From DASQZT01 sp963728965 (GTDB lineage Bacteria; Acidobacteriota; Terriglobia; Bryobacterales; Bryobacteraceae): a stretch of DNA of 64,000 nt. Where the stretch lies: assembly GCA_963728965.1 (NCBI GenBank), contig CAVSMH010000006.1, positions 310,001-374,000 on the forward strand, written 5' to 3'. This document shows, piece by piece, positions 1 to 8,852 of the stretch; the stretch's first letter is position 1, and each line of letters opens with the position of its first letter. A program made the position numbers and the translations under genes. Below the pieces are notes generated by a model. It did no database searches. It saw nothing but the letters and a program-made list of their open reading frames with translations, and was not told where the DNA came from.

Positions 1-412
1 TCGCGCCATCCCGGTACGACTCCATGATGGCCGTGAGGTCCGCCTCGCTCAGTTGCCGGATGGCGGAGCAGGCCTTCGCCAGGATCTCGCCATGGCTGCG
101 GTGCGATCCGAACACGTAATCGTCGGGCGCGAGCGCAAACGCCATGCCCACCGCCGCCGCTTCCTGCCCGATCGAAAGGTGCGCCGGACCCGCATGTTGA
201 TAGGCGATTCCGTTGTAGGCGCCCTTCAGCTTGATCTCGTTGAGAATGGTTTCGAACTCGCGGATCGCGCACAGGTCTTCCCACACCTCGAGCAGGGCGG
301 CAGCGGAGTACGTCGCAATATCGTCCTGGTACGCGTTCACCGGAATATCGGCAAACCGGATGCTGTCTTTGGCAAAAACCGCCTCGGGATCAATGATGAT
401 CGATTTGGGCAT
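1..412 (-). CDS. 2-oxoacid dehydrogenase E1 component, alpha-type N-terminus (partial, 3' end outside window)
   Basis: Thiamine-diphosphate-dependent E1 of a 2-oxoacid dehydrogenase complex, which decarboxylates the 2-oxoacid and hands the acyl group to the lipoyl E2 encoded just upstream. The 137 visible residues start MPKSIIIDPEAVFAK and contain the E1-alpha signatures HLSIGQEAAAVGMAFAL (about residues 78-94) and GSHRSHGEILAKA (about 102-114). Its ATG overlaps the E2 stop codon by one base (TAATG), so the two are translationally coupled. The roughly 40-residue extension before the E1-alpha core is unusual. The rest of the protein, including the thiamine-binding motif, lies beyond the window, so I cannot tell whether it is a separate alpha subunit or an alpha/beta fusion. 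Confidence 0.85.
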   Translation of the reverse strand, partial: MPKSIIIDPEAVFAKDSIRFADIPVNAYQDDIATYSAAALLEVWEDLCAIREFETILNEIKLKGAYNGIAYQHAGPAHLSIGQEAAAVGMAFALAPDDYVFGSHRSHGEILAKACSAIRQLSEADLTAIMESYRDGA

Positions 413-1563
413 TACGATGATTCCATCCGTTCCACCTGGTCCTTCAGGATCTTCAGAAATCTCGCGCCGGGCGCGCCGTCGATGACCTGGTGGTCGCAGG
501 TGAGCGACAGACCGATGGCATCGGCGATCGCGATGCGGCCGCCTTGACGAACCAGCTTGGGCTGGATCGCATCCACCCCCAGGATCGCGACTTGCGGCGG
601 GTTCAGGATCGGCGTGAACCACTCGATCCCCAGGCTGCCCAGGTTGCTCACCGTGAACGTGGCGCCGCTCAGGTCGTCGGCGGAGATGGTCCCGGCGACC
701 GCCCGCGCCGCCAGTTCTTTGCTCTTGCGCGCCAACTCCGCGAGCGCGAGCCGCTGGCAGCTTCGGATTACCGGCACGAGCAATCCCCGATCCGTGTCGC
801 ACGCAAACCCGAGATGGATTTCGTCATGGCGGCGAATCCGGCCCTCGACGAATTCCGCGTTCAACGCCGGCGCCTGCAACAGCGCCTTCACCACGCAGAA
901 CAACACCAGGTCGTTGATATTGATGTCCGCCGTGGCGGGCTCCGCTTTGAGCCGCGCGCGCAGGGCCAGCATCGCGCCGGCATCGGCGGAGGTGTGCAGC
1001 GTGTACTGCGCCGTGCCGCTGAGCGACTCGCGCATCCGCCGCGCAATCTTTTCGCGGATCCGTGAGATCGGCTCGGCCGCTTGCGTGGCGGAGTACAGCG
1101 TTTCCAGGTCCTGCTCCAGCACTCTTCCACCGGGACCGGAGCCCTCCACCGCCGCCGGATGGAAATTGTGTTCCTCCGCGAAGCGCCGGGCACGCGGGCT
1201 GAAGGGCGCCGCCGCGGGTGCGGACTCCACCATCACCGCGGCGTTCCCTGCTTCCCTGGCGGGTGGCGGCGCCGCCTCCACGACCGGTTCTTTTACCCTG
1301 GCGGCCCCATCCGCGATGGCTTCCCCCGGCTCGCCGATCACGCACAGCCGCGTGAACACCGGCGCGTACGCCCCTTCTTCGTAATCCACCGCGAGCAGCG
1401 TACCGCCCACCGGCGCCGTCAGCTCGAAAGTGGTCTTATCGGTTTCGATTTCGGCGATGATCTCGCCTTCCTGAACCGGGTCGCCCTTGTGCTTCAGCCA
1501 TCGGCTTACCAGGCATTCTTCGACGGTGTTGCCAAGCTTGGGCACCTCCACCGGAGTCGCCAT
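412..1563 (-). CDS. dihydrolipoamide acyltransferase (E2) of a 2-oxoacid dehydrogenase complex
   Basis: E2 core enzyme that carries the acyl group on a lipoyl-lysine and transfers it to CoA. Three domains are visible. An N-terminal lipoyl domain (residues 1-80) has the lipoylation motif ETDKTTFE, with Lys43 as acceptor. A peripheral-subunit-binding domain is at about 122-158 (SPRARRFAEEHNFHP...GSGPGGRV). A C-terminal catalytic domain has the His-x-x-x-Asp-Gly motif in LTCDHQVIDGA near the end. At 383 residues with one lipoyl domain it is a normal short E2. Its start directly abuts the transaldolase stop codon (TAAATG), and E1 follows with a one-base overlap, so all three form one operon. Whether the substrate is pyruvate, a branched-chain oxoacid or acetoin cannot be decided from the sequence. 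Confidence 0.93.
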   Translation of the reverse strand: MATPVEVPKLGNTVEECLVSRWLKHKGDPVQEGEIIAEIETDKTTFELTAPVGGTLLAVDYEEGAYAPVFTRLCVIGEPGEAIADGAARVKEPVVEAAPPPAREAGNAAVMVESAPAAAPFSPRARRFAEEHNFHPAAVEGSGPGGRVLEQDLETLYSATQAAEPISRIREKIARRMRESLSGTAQYTLHTSADAGAMLALRARLKAEPATADININDLVLFCVVKALLQAPALNAEFVEGRIRRHDEIHLGFACDTDRGLLVPVIRSCQRLALAELARKSKELAARAVAGTISADDLSGATFTVSNLGSLGIEWFTPILNPPQVAILGVDAIQPKLVRQGGRIAIADAIGLSLTCDHQVIDGAPGARFLKILKDQVERMESS

Positions 1564-2595
1564 TTAGCGGAAGTTCTCCATCAGCCTCCAGCCCACGTCG
1601 GCAAACTGCGACAGCGTTCGCTGGGTCGGGCCGAAGCCGACGAACTCGCCGGGCGCCATCCCGTCCGGTTCGTACGCGCGCAGGAACTCGGGCATGGCCG
1701 CGAGCCGCTCGATGGCGTCGGGCGGAACCGGAATGCCGATCCGCTCCTCGCGCGGAAACTCCTTCGTCACGAAGGGCTCTTGCCAGGCGGGCGCGATGGA
1801 CATGATCAGGTCGCCACCGGTGAGCTCCGTCAGGTGATACTCCCCGCGCAGCGCCGCCACCAGCAGCACGGCATCGTATCCGCGTTCCTGGTACATGGCG
1901 TAAGCACGCTTGGTAGCGGCCAGCCCCGCCTGGCGGATATCGCCTTCGCTGACGGCGGCCTGGTTATCGTGCGCCACCTCGCGGAGATAGTCGTCCAGCC
2001 GTCCGATCATGATCACGGCGAAACATTTTCCCGGCTCGACGCCGTTGGCCCGGGCCCGTGCGATGCCGGCCCGATGGCGCTCCGCGATGGCGATCGCCTG
2101 CGGCACCGTGAAGCTCACCGTAGCCGTCACGCTGATGCCTTCGGCCACGCACTCTTCCAATACATCGAGTCCGGCGGAAGTCACCGGAAGTTTCACGGCG
2201 ATGTTCGGCGCCCACTGGTGGAAGCGCCTGGCCATGGGCAGCATGCAACCGCGGTCGCCCGCCCGCAGCGGATTCACCTGCGCACAGACCAATCCCGCCT
2301 GCCCGTTCGATGTCTCGTACAGCCGCAGCAGGTTCCCCGCGGTCTTGGTCACGGCAATTCGCATCAGCGCTTCGGCCTTGGGTTCGCCGCTCAGCTTGCG
2401 CGCCAGCACATCCTCGATTTCGGCGGCCCAGATGCCCCGGTCTTTCACCAGCGCCAGGTTCGAAAGGTACGGGTTGGTGGTGACGCCGACCGCTCCGCGG
2501 CTCAGCCCCAGTGCCAGTTCGGCGGCTTCCGCCGAATCGTGCCACCACTTCGTACGGGTATTCCCGATCACCCAATTGAGGTACGTATCGCTCAT
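1564..2595 (-). CDS. transaldolase-family protein
   Basis: Class I aldolase of the transaldolase family, which would transfer dihydroxyacetone units between sugar phosphates. Visible features are the N-terminal VGVTTNPYLSNLAL segment (the TTNP signature), the Schiff-base strand NIAVKLPVT with its lysine, and a following TVSFTVPQAIAIAERH helix. At 343 residues it is longer than the small fructose-6-phosphate aldolases (about 220) and near the larger transaldolases. I chose the ATG at 2595 because it is preceded by an AGAGG ribosome site; an upstream in-frame ATG at 2643 would add 16 residues with no similarity. It is immediately followed by the E2 gene with no spacer, which suggests a role tied to the 2-oxoacid dehydrogenase. 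The substrate is unknown. Confidence 0.85.
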   Translation of the reverse strand: MSDTYLNWVIGNTRTKWWHDSAEAAELALGLSRGAVGVTTNPYLSNLALVKDRGIWAAEIEDVLARKLSGEPKAEALMRIAVTKTAGNLLRLYETSNGQAGLVCAQVNPLRAGDRGCMLPMARRFHQWAPNIAVKLPVTSAGLDVLEECVAEGISVTATVSFTVPQAIAIAERHRAGIARARANGVEPGKCFAVIMIGRLDDYLREVAHDNQAAVSEGDIRQAGLAATKRAYAMYQERGYDAVLLVAALRGEYHLTELTGGDLIMSIAPAWQEPFVTKEFPREERIGIPVPPDAIERLAAMPEFLRAYEPDGMAPGEFVGFGPTQRTLSQFADVGWRLMENFR

Positions 2596-2652
2596 CAACA
2601 GCCTCTGTGGTTGGTGTGGGGCGGGCGCTTTCGCCTGCCCCACTGCCCTCTC

Positions 2653-4053
2653 TTACACCTTAACGAAACTTCGCAGCACACCGTCCCAGGGCGCCCGGTA
2701 CGGGCGGACGCACATGGCCGCAGCCTCCTTGTCGCCGATCACCTGCTCCTTGTCCGCATCCCACCGGATCGCCCGGCCGAGCCGCAACGACATGTTCGCC
2801 AGGTGGCACGTCACCGCCACCCGCTGCCCGTCTTCGACATCGCAGAACGGCCGTTTGCGGGTGCGGATCGATTCCAGCCAGTCGCGCTCGTTCATCGCCA
2901 TCGTGTCCTCGCCGCCGGTTCCGTACCGGGCGTCGGACGCGACTCCGCCCTTCGATGCTTCGATCCACGGCGTGGGTTTGACATCCGAGTACACCGGACC
3001 GCCAGTCGGCTGCCCCATGAATTTCGGGATATCGTTGATCGGGTCGATCTTGTTTTCCGGAAACACTTCGTAGTTGCCCGCCAGAAGCAGGCTGCCCTTG
3101 GTGCCGAAGAACACGATCCCGCGGCCGGCCGCGTCGCCGCGCATGGCGTTGGCCTCGCGAATGGCGTAGTTCATGGTGAAACCGGGGAAGGTCCAGATGG
3201 CATCCTGAAGATCGGGCGTTTCACCATCGTCTTCGAGTGCATAGCGCCCGCCCGCGGACATCACCATGGTCGGCGCCTTCACGTTCATGCAGTAGAACAC
3301 CTGGTCGATGGTATGGGCGCCCAGGTTCGTCATCTGGCCGCCGGAGTAATCCCAGAACCAGCGGAAATGGTAAATGCCGCGGTGCGCCGTGTAGGGCCGC
3401 TTCGGCGCGGGCCCTAGCCACATCTCGTAGTCGAAGCCGGGAGGCGGCTCGGAAACCGGCGTCTTGCCGAATCCCGGATATACATTGCGGTACGAAGCGA
3501 TGCGAATGGAGTGGATCTTGCCGAGCTTGCCGCTCTCCACCACCTGTTTCGCCTCCTTTACCCCCTTTCCGTGCCGCCGCTGCGTGCCCACCGTGACCAT
3601 CCGGTTGTACTTGCGCGCCGCCTGCACCATCCATTTCCCTTCGTCGATGAACACCGTCATCGGCTTCTCGACATACACGTCCTTACCGGCCGCGCAGGCC
3701 ATGATAGTCAGCAGGGCGTGCCAATGGTCCGGCGTCGCCACCACCACGCCCTGAATGTCCTTGTTCTCGAACATCTTTCGAAAATCGGAGTAGCCTTTGG
3801 CCTTGGTGCTGGCCATGTATTCCAGGCCCTCTTCGAGGCGCGGCTTATAAGCCTCGCACATCCCCACCAAGTCCACGTCGTTGAATTTCTTGAAGTCCGC
3901 GACGTGCTGTTTGCCGATGAGTCCGAAGCCGATGAAGCCGACCCCGACGCGGTCGTTGGCGCCGAGCACGCGTTTGTATGATGCCGCCGTCAGCGCGGCG
4001 GTGCCCAGGAAGGCGCGCCGTGTGCCTCCGGTCGTCTCTGTCTGGCCAGGCAT
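2653..4053 (-). CDS. Gfo/Idh/MocA-family oxidoreductase with Tat signal
   Basis: NAD(P)-dependent oxidoreductase of the glucose-fructose oxidoreductase / inositol dehydrogenase type, 466 residues. The N-terminus holds a twin-arginine signal (TRRAFLGTAALTAA), so it is expected to fold with its cofactor and be exported by Tat. The Rossmann motif VGVGFIGFGLIGKQH follows at about residues 36-50, and the family's EKPMTVF motif (catalytic Lys) at about 130-136. The C-terminal half matches the Gfo/Idh substrate domain. An AGAAC/GGAG-type ribosome site lies just upstream of the ATG at 4053. Tat-exported paralogues are abundant in Acidobacteria and Planctomycetes that degrade plant sugars. The specific sugar is not deducible. 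Confidence 0.9.
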   Translation of the reverse strand: MPGQTETTGGTRRAFLGTAALTAASYKRVLGANDRVGVGFIGFGLIGKQHVADFKKFNDVDLVGMCEAYKPRLEEGLEYMASTKAKGYSDFRKMFENKDIQGVVVATPDHWHALLTIMACAAGKDVYVEKPMTVFIDEGKWMVQAARKYNRMVTVGTQRRHGKGVKEAKQVVESGKLGKIHSIRIASYRNVYPGFGKTPVSEPPPGFDYEMWLGPAPKRPYTAHRGIYHFRWFWDYSGGQMTNLGAHTIDQVFYCMNVKAPTMVMSAGGRYALEDDGETPDLQDAIWTFPGFTMNYAIREANAMRGDAAGRGIVFFGTKGSLLLAGNYEVFPENKIDPINDIPKFMGQPTGGPVYSDVKPTPWIEASKGGVASDARYGTGGEDTMAMNERDWLESIRTRKRPFCDVEDGQRVAVTCHLANMSLRLGRAIRWDADKEQVIGDKEAAAMCVRPYRAPWDGVLRSFVKV

Positions 4054-4161
4054 GGAGTTCTCCTTTCGCGGAGTCCGCGGGACGAGGCCCTGCCCCTCCC
4101 GGCGGAGTTATTGGCGAACAACGTCGCCAGGCGGAATTTCCTTTCCACTCGAGACCCCCCA

Positions 4162-5067
4162 TCAGGCGGGGGACGCGAGCGGCTTCTTCACTTCGATCCC
4201 GGCCATCTGTTCGATAAAGGTCACGATGCCCGAATGGTCGAGGTTGCCTTTGCCGTCGTTCATCAGCGCGACGAGCATCTGCTGGACCAGGCTGGTGAGC
4301 GGTAGTCCTACTTTCATCGATTCGGCCGCCAGCAGCGCGTTCCTCAAATCTTTCTGGTGAAGCTGAATCCGGAAACCCGGTTTGAAATTGCGTGCAATGA
4401 CCATGGGCGCCTTGGCATTCAGAACCGTGCTCGCTGCCAGCCCCCCTTTGACGGCGTTGAAGACCACTTCCGGATCGAGCCCGGCCTTGGTGGCCAGCAC
4501 CAGCGCTTCGCCCATCGCCGCGATATTGCACGCCACCATGATCTGATTGGCGAGCTTGGTGACATTGCCGGCGCCCACCGGTCCCGTCAGCGTCACGCTC
4601 GAGCCCAGTTTTCGCAGAATCGGCGCCACTTTGTCGAAGACATCCTGCCGGCCTCCCACCATGATCGCCAGCGTGCCATCCACCGCTTTCGGCTCTCCCC
4701 CGCTCACCGGCGCGTCCATGAAATTCACCCCCTTGGCGTCGCACGCCGCGCCGACCTTCTGGGAAACCAGCGGGCTGATGGAGCTCATATCCACGATCGT
4801 GGAGCCCTTCGTCGCGCCGGCGAGGATGCCGTTCGGCCCCAGCACGGCCGCCTCCACATCCGGCCCGTCGGGCAGCATGGTGATGATGGTTTCCGCCTGT
4901 GCCGCCGCATCGCGGCCCGATTCGGCGCGTTTCGCGCCGGCTTCGGCCAACTCGTTGACAGGGCCAGCTACCACGTCGTAAACAATCAGCGAATATCCCG
5001 CTTTCAGCAAATTCCGGGACATGGGCTTCCCCATGATGCCCAATCCAATGAAGGCGACCTGAAACAC
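4162..5067 (-). CDS. NAD-binding 2-hydroxy acid dehydrogenase (3-hydroxyisobutyrate / tartronate semialdehyde reductase type)
   Basis: Beta-hydroxyacid dehydrogenase of 301 residues that would interconvert a semialdehyde and a hydroxy acid with NAD(P)H. It opens with the nucleotide-binding motif FIGLGIMGKPMSRNLL, then the substrate motif FMDAPVSGGEPKAVDGTLA, then the catalytic-lysine segment GAGNVTKLANQI. These are the signatures of the 3-hydroxyisobutyrate dehydrogenase / tartronate semialdehyde reductase (GarR-like) family. The start is a GTG at 5067 preceded by AAAGGAG with a five-base spacer; the frame stays open about 290 bases further upstream, but that part has no family similarity. 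It lies upstream of the Gfo/Idh gene on the same strand. The choice between glyoxylate-pathway and valine-pathway function is open. Confidence 0.9.
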   Translation of the reverse strand: MFQVAFIGLGIMGKPMSRNLLKAGYSLIVYDVVAGPVNELAEAGAKRAESGRDAAAQAETIITMLPDGPDVEAAVLGPNGILAGATKGSTIVDMSSISPLVSQKVGAACDAKGVNFMDAPVSGGEPKAVDGTLAIMVGGRQDVFDKVAPILRKLGSSVTLTGPVGAGNVTKLANQIMVACNIAAMGEALVLATKAGLDPEVVFNAVKGGLAASTVLNAKAPMVIARNFKPGFRIQLHQKDLRNALLAAESMKVGLPLTSLVQQMLVALMNDGKGNLDHSGIVTFIEQMAGIEVKKPLASPA

Positions 5068-5239
5068 GAATTCTCCTTTCGCTTGAAAGGCGATTATATA
5101 TCCTTCCGCCGTGCATCCGTCGCCCCTTGGCCGAAGCACTCGCGCCGGATGCCCCCCACCCCCGTATCGAGCCCCGCCTGACGTCCCGTGCTTGCAGCCC
5201 TCCGGAAGGTGCAGCCGGCCGGAGTTACTCTTGGTAGTG

Positions 5240-6697
5240 ATGAAACCGGTATTCGGCCTGCTCTTCTGCCTCACCCTGGCCGCGGCCGAGAATGTGGAGC
5301 GATGGGGAGTGTTCGAAATCGCGCTGCCCGGCCCCGCCTCCGGCAACCCCTTCATCGAGGTCCGTCTCGGCGCGCAGTTCCGCTTTGGCCATCGCGTGGT
5401 TGAGGCCGACGGGTTCTACGATGGCGATGGTCTCTATCGCGTCCGCTTCATGCCGGACGAAATCGGCGCCTGGAGCTACACTACCCACAGCAACCGGGCG
5501 GCGCTCGATGGCCGCTCCGGCACCTTCACCGCCGTGGCGCCCTCGCCCCGCAACCACGGGCCCGTGCGCGTCCGCTATACCACCCACTTCGGCTACGAGG
5601 ACGGCACCCCGTACGTCCCCATCGGCACCACCTGTTACGCCTGGACGCACCAGGGCGACCAACGGGAAGAACAGACGCTCGCCACCCTGCGCTCTGCGCC
5701 GTTCAACAAAATTCGCATGTGCGTCTTTCCCAAAAGCTACGCCTACAATGCCAACGAGCCGGTCTATTACCCGTTCGTGAACCGGAACGACTACACGCGG
5801 TTCGACCCGAAATTTTTCCAGCACCTGGAACAGCGCGTCCTCGACCTGCAATCCCTCGGCATCGAAGCGGACCTGATTCTGTTCCACCCCTACGACCGCT
5901 GGGGCTACGCCGGCATGCCCGCCGAGGTCAACGACCGCTACTTGCGCTACCTCGTCGCCCGCCTCTCGGCCTATCGCAACGTCTGGTGGTCTCTCGCCAA
6001 CGAATGGGACCTGGTGAAGACCAAAAACCTCTCCGACTGGGATCGCTTCTTCCGCATCGTGCAGGAAAGCGATCCCTACCAGCACCTGCGCTCCATCCAT
6101 CACAGCAACGTCATGTACGATCATTCCAAGCCGTGGGTCACCCATGTCAGCATTCAGGGCTCCGACCTGGAGAAAACCCGCGAATACGTCGCCCTCTACC
6201 ACAAGCCGGTCATTTACGACGAATGCAAGTATGAGGGCAACATCCCGCGGCGTTGGGGAAACATCCCGGCCATGGAACTGGTGCGCCGTTTCTGGCTGGG
6301 AACCGTCGGCGGCGGTTACGTGGGCCACGGCGAAACCTATCTCGATCCGAACGACGTTCTGTGGTGGTCCAAGGGCGGTGTGTTGCACGGCCAAAGCCCG
6401 CCACGCATCGCTTTTCTGCGGCACATCCTGGAGAGCGCCCCACCCGAGGGCCTGAACAATCTCTCCACGTACTACCTGGGTGCGGGTCGGGAGGGACGCT
6501 ATTACCTCTTCTATTTCGATGTGAACCAGCCCGCCGCCTGCGAATTCGATCTCGCCCCCGGACCGCGCTACCGGGCCGACCTCATCGACCCCTGGGAAAT
6601 GACCATTACCCACCTCCCCGGTACCTTCGCCGGCAAATTCACCCTCGATCTCCCCGGCCGCCCGTTTCTGGCCGTCCGCTTCGAGCGTCTCCCCTAG
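5240..6697 (+). CDS. exported DUF5060 domain protein, glycosidase-like
   Basis: Exported protein of 485 residues with a short signal peptide (MKPVFGLLFCLTLAAA). Residues about 20-95 match the DUF5060 immunoglobulin-like domain (VERWGVFEIAL ... GFYDGDGLYRVRFMPDEIGAWSY). The centre is a GH5-like TIM barrel of the DUF4038 (apiosidase-like) kind: SLANEWD supplies the probable acid/base Glu and YDECKYEGNIP the probable nucleophile Glu. The C-terminus is a small beta domain. I used the ATG at 5240; the upstream open frame is proline-rich and lacks a signal. It is divergent from the hydroxyacid dehydrogenase gene. Likely role: extracytoplasmic cleavage of a plant glycoside. Substrate unknown. Confidence 0.85.
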   Translation: MKPVFGLLFCLTLAAAENVERWGVFEIALPGPASGNPFIEVRLGAQFRFGHRVVEADGFYDGDGLYRVRFMPDEIGAWSYTTHSNRAALDGRSGTFTAVAPSPRNHGPVRVRYTTHFGYEDGTPYVPIGTTCYAWTHQGDQREEQTLATLRSAPFNKIRMCVFPKSYAYNANEPVYYPFVNRNDYTRFDPKFFQHLEQRVLDLQSLGIEADLILFHPYDRWGYAGMPAEVNDRYLRYLVARLSAYRNVWWSLANEWDLVKTKNLSDWDRFFRIVQESDPYQHLRSIHHSNVMYDHSKPWVTHVSIQGSDLEKTREYVALYHKPVIYDECKYEGNIPRRWGNIPAMELVRRFWLGTVGGGYVGHGETYLDPNDVLWWSKGGVLHGQSPPRIAFLRHILESAPPEGLNNLSTYYLGAGREGRYYLFYFDVNQPAACEFDLAPGPRYRADLIDPWEMTITHLPGTFAGKFTLDLPGRPFLAVRFERLP

Positions 6698-6872
6698 TCC
6701 AATCGCGACGCCGAGACTCCTGACCGCACACCCCAATCTTCATGATTCCAAAAGGAAAAACCATGGCAGTAAGCCAAACTCCAGCACCCGCCTCCAGCCC
6801 CGCCGCCAGCCGCCGGCAGGTACCAATAGTACTGCATCGATAGATATGGTACAAATGGGTATTAAGGTCCTC

Positions 6873-6900
6873 TTGCGTACTTGAGGCTAGAGGCTATTCT
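6873..6900 (+). promoter_or_regulatory. possible sigma-70 promoter for the small ORF at 6951
   Basis: TTGCGT (6873-6878) and TATTCT (6895-6900) are separated by 16 bases and would start transcription about 45 bases before the ATG at 6951. Inferred from sequence only. Confidence 0.35.
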
Positions 6901-6916
6901 GAATTTCTCGTCAGAA
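6897..6916. repeat. inverted repeat TTCTGA-N8-TCAGAA at the putative start site
   Basis: A perfect 6-base inverted repeat with an 8-base spacer overlaps the end of the putative -10 box and the expected transcription start. It could be an operator or a small RNA hairpin. Confidence 0.35.
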
Positions 6917-6950
6917 TTAACCGAGTATGGTTTAAGGAGTTCCTGGTTTG

Positions 6951-7148
6951 ATGCCCATGTTGCACCTTACTCTGGAAGAATGGAACGGCCACCGCGCGCG
7001 GGATCACCATCGCCGCGAGGCACTCGAGCGGCTCTACCAGCGCCGGGATGCTGTTGACGAATTGATCCGGTCGTTGGAGAACTACCAGCGGCATGAAGAG
7101 GAGAGAGCGGAACGTCCCCGTCTCACCGTTGCGGCGAAGTGCTCGTAA
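6951..7148 (+). CDS. small hypothetical helical protein
   Basis: A 65-residue ORF with a strong TAAGGAG ribosome site ten bases before the ATG. The composition is charged and predicted helical, with the core ALERLYQRRDAVDELIRSLEN. The pattern of Leu/Ile positions resembles a second small protein at 9747 (VLQELHEELENLNAAILSLE), suggesting one family of short two-helix or coiled-coil proteins. I do not recognise a named domain. Its last 26 bases overlap, tail to tail, the response regulator gene on the other strand, which is a reason for caution. Confidence 0.5.
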   Translation: MPMLHLTLEEWNGHRARDHHRREALERLYQRRDAVDELIRSLENYQRHEEERAERPRLTVAAKCS

Positions 7149-7788
7149 GGTTGCGCTCGATCGCGAATTTGACCAGGCTCACCAGGTCGTGGACGTTTAG
7201 TTTGCGCATCAGACTGGCTCGGTAGGTATCTACCGTCTTGGGGCTGATCTCCAGGAGGACGGCAATGTCCTTAGCTCGCAAACCGTTCACGAGATAGGAG
7301 AAAACTTCCATTTCGCGCGGGCTGAGGCTGGCCAGCGAATCGTCCGTGCGGCTGTGTTCACCACGGAAGAATCCAGCGCCGCCGAGCAGCGGGGAAATGT
7401 AGACGCCGCCGTCGCGGATGAAGCTGATGGCATCCAGCAGGTGCCGCGAGGGGCCGTCCTTGAGCAGATACCCGTCCGCGCCGGCCCGCAGCGCCTCGAA
7501 TACCGTATTCTCTTCCCGCGCGACCGAAAGGATCAGCAGTTTCGTCGGGCATCCGGCTGCGCGCAATCGGCGGATGGTCTCGACTCCGCTGAGCCCGGGC
7601 ATTTGCAGGTCGAGGATGGCGAAATCGGGCTTCAGTTCGAGAATCGTCTCGCACGCCGATACGCCGTCGGAGCACTGCCCCAGAATCTTCAATCCGTTGG
7701 CGGTGCACAGCGCCGCCAGCCCCTCTCTCACGATCGCGTGATCATCCGCCAGCACCACGCTGATCGTGGTGGCTTCGGGTTCGCTCAT
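7123..7788 (-). CDS. NarL/FixJ-family response regulator
   Basis: Two-component response regulator, 221 residues. The receiver domain has the acidic pair Asp15-Asp16, phospho-acceptor Asp60 in FAILDLQMPG and the conserved Lys in GYLLKDG. A LuxR-type helix-turn-helix occupies about residues 150-215 (LSPREMEVFSYLVNGLRAKD ... KTVDTYRASLMRKLNVHD). It overlaps the end of the kinase gene by four bases (ATGA), so the pair is translationally coupled and almost certainly a cognate system. The DNA targets are unknown; a repeated TAGTACC-type motif in the nearby intergenic regions is one candidate. Confidence 0.95.
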   Translation of the reverse strand: MSEPEATTISVVLADDHAIVREGLAALCTANGLKILGQCSDGVSACETILELKPDFAILDLQMPGLSGVETIRRLRAAGCPTKLLILSVAREENTVFEALRAGADGYLLKDGPSRHLLDAISFIRDGGVYISPLLGGAGFFRGEHSRTDDSLASLSPREMEVFSYLVNGLRAKDIAVLLEISPKTVDTYRASLMRKLNVHDLVSLVKFAIERNLTSTSPQR

Positions 7789-8852
7789 ACTTGTCCTTCC
7801 GGGCCGTTCCCAGGGAATCGCGCCGAAAGTTCCAGTTTAGTGCCATCCGGCCCGCTCTGTACGGCAAGGGCCCCACCGAGCCCCGCCGCCTGTTCGCGTA
7901 TGGAGCGCAAGCCGATCCCCGTTGCCGGCCCCCCCGGGAGGGTCGCCAGGCGGACGGCGTCGAAGCCCACCCCGTTGTCGCAGACGGTGAGTACCAGCCG
8001 CGGGCCGCGCCGTTCGAGCCGCATTTCGACCCGCGTGGCGTGGGAGTGCCGCACCAGGTTCGAGAGCGCCTCCTGAGCAGCCCGGTAGATCAGAATCTTG
8101 ACTGCGAGTTCGGGTTCGGAGGGCAGCGGGTCCAGGGCCAGCGACGATTCGAAGTGTTGCGGAATCCCGCCGAAGTCCCACAACTGCCGAAGCGCATCCT
8201 CCAGCCGCAGCCGCTGCCATTCCGGGGGATGGAGCCGTCCGGAAACCGCGCGCACGCGTTCCAGCGCCTCCCCGGCCAGGTTCGAGATGCGGCCCAGCGC
8301 CTGTCCCACCGGCGCCGCTAACGCCGCCTGCCGGGAGGCGATGACCTCGATCTCGAGCCGCATCGCGGCCAGAATCTGTCCCACGCTCGAATGCAGTTCG
8401 CGGGCCAGCCGCTCCCGTTCCCGCTCGACTTGCATCAATGCATCGCCGCCCGCGCCGCGGCGCAAATTCCGGGTGCGGGTCGAGAGCTGGCGTTCGGCCG
8501 CCTGGAGCCGAAAGTAATGCCGCAGGAAGTCGCTTTGTACGTGCAGCAGCGTCAGCCCGTCCGGCCCGGCTGCCGTCTCCGCCCGGTCGGCCAGCGCTGC
8601 GCTGATCCAGACGCTGTCGCCGCGCTGGAACACCGGGGAAAACCGCGCCGCCGATGCCAGCCGATGCAGCCCCGCCGGTCCCCTCGGCGCCGCCGCCCGC
8701 AACGCCTCCATCAGGTGCCCTGCCATTCCGAACCACGCCCGCGCGCCCTCGCTCATCCACAGGATGCGCGCTTGCCGGTCGCATTCGATCAGAACGGCGC
8801 CGGCCGCTGGGCTCTGCCCGTCGGCGGGCTCGGGTCGGGGGTCAGTGTTCAA
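7785..8852 (-). CDS. soluble sensor histidine kinase (HisKA_3 type)
   Basis: Histidine kinase of the NarX/DegS-like HisKA_3 class. The N-terminal ~110 residues look like a PAS-type sensor (ECDRQARILWMSEGARAWFG). The dimerisation/phospho-acceptor box is RLARELHSSVGQ, and the HATPase domain has EALSNLVRHSHA (N box), CDNGVGFD and GIGLRSIREQA (G boxes). No membrane segment is present, so it is cytoplasmic. The start is uncertain: no ATG fits. I prefer the TTG at 8852 because CAGGAG lies six bases upstream; a TTG at 8915 would add 21 residues. It is followed by its regulator with a four-base overlap. Confidence 0.9.
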   Translation of the reverse strand: MNTDPRPEPADGQSPAAGAVLIECDRQARILWMSEGARAWFGMAGHLMEALRAAAPRGPAGLHRLASAARFSPVFQRGDSVWISAALADRAETAAGPDGLTLLHVQSDFLRHYFRLQAAERQLSTRTRNLRRGAGGDALMQVERERERLARELHSSVGQILAAMRLEIEVIASRQAALAAPVGQALGRISNLAGEALERVRAVSGRLHPPEWQRLRLEDALRQLWDFGGIPQHFESSLALDPLPSEPELAVKILIYRAAQEALSNLVRHSHATRVEMRLERRGPRLVLTVCDNGVGFDAVRLATLPGGPATGIGLRSIREQAAGLGGALAVQSGPDGTKLELSARFPGNGPEGQV

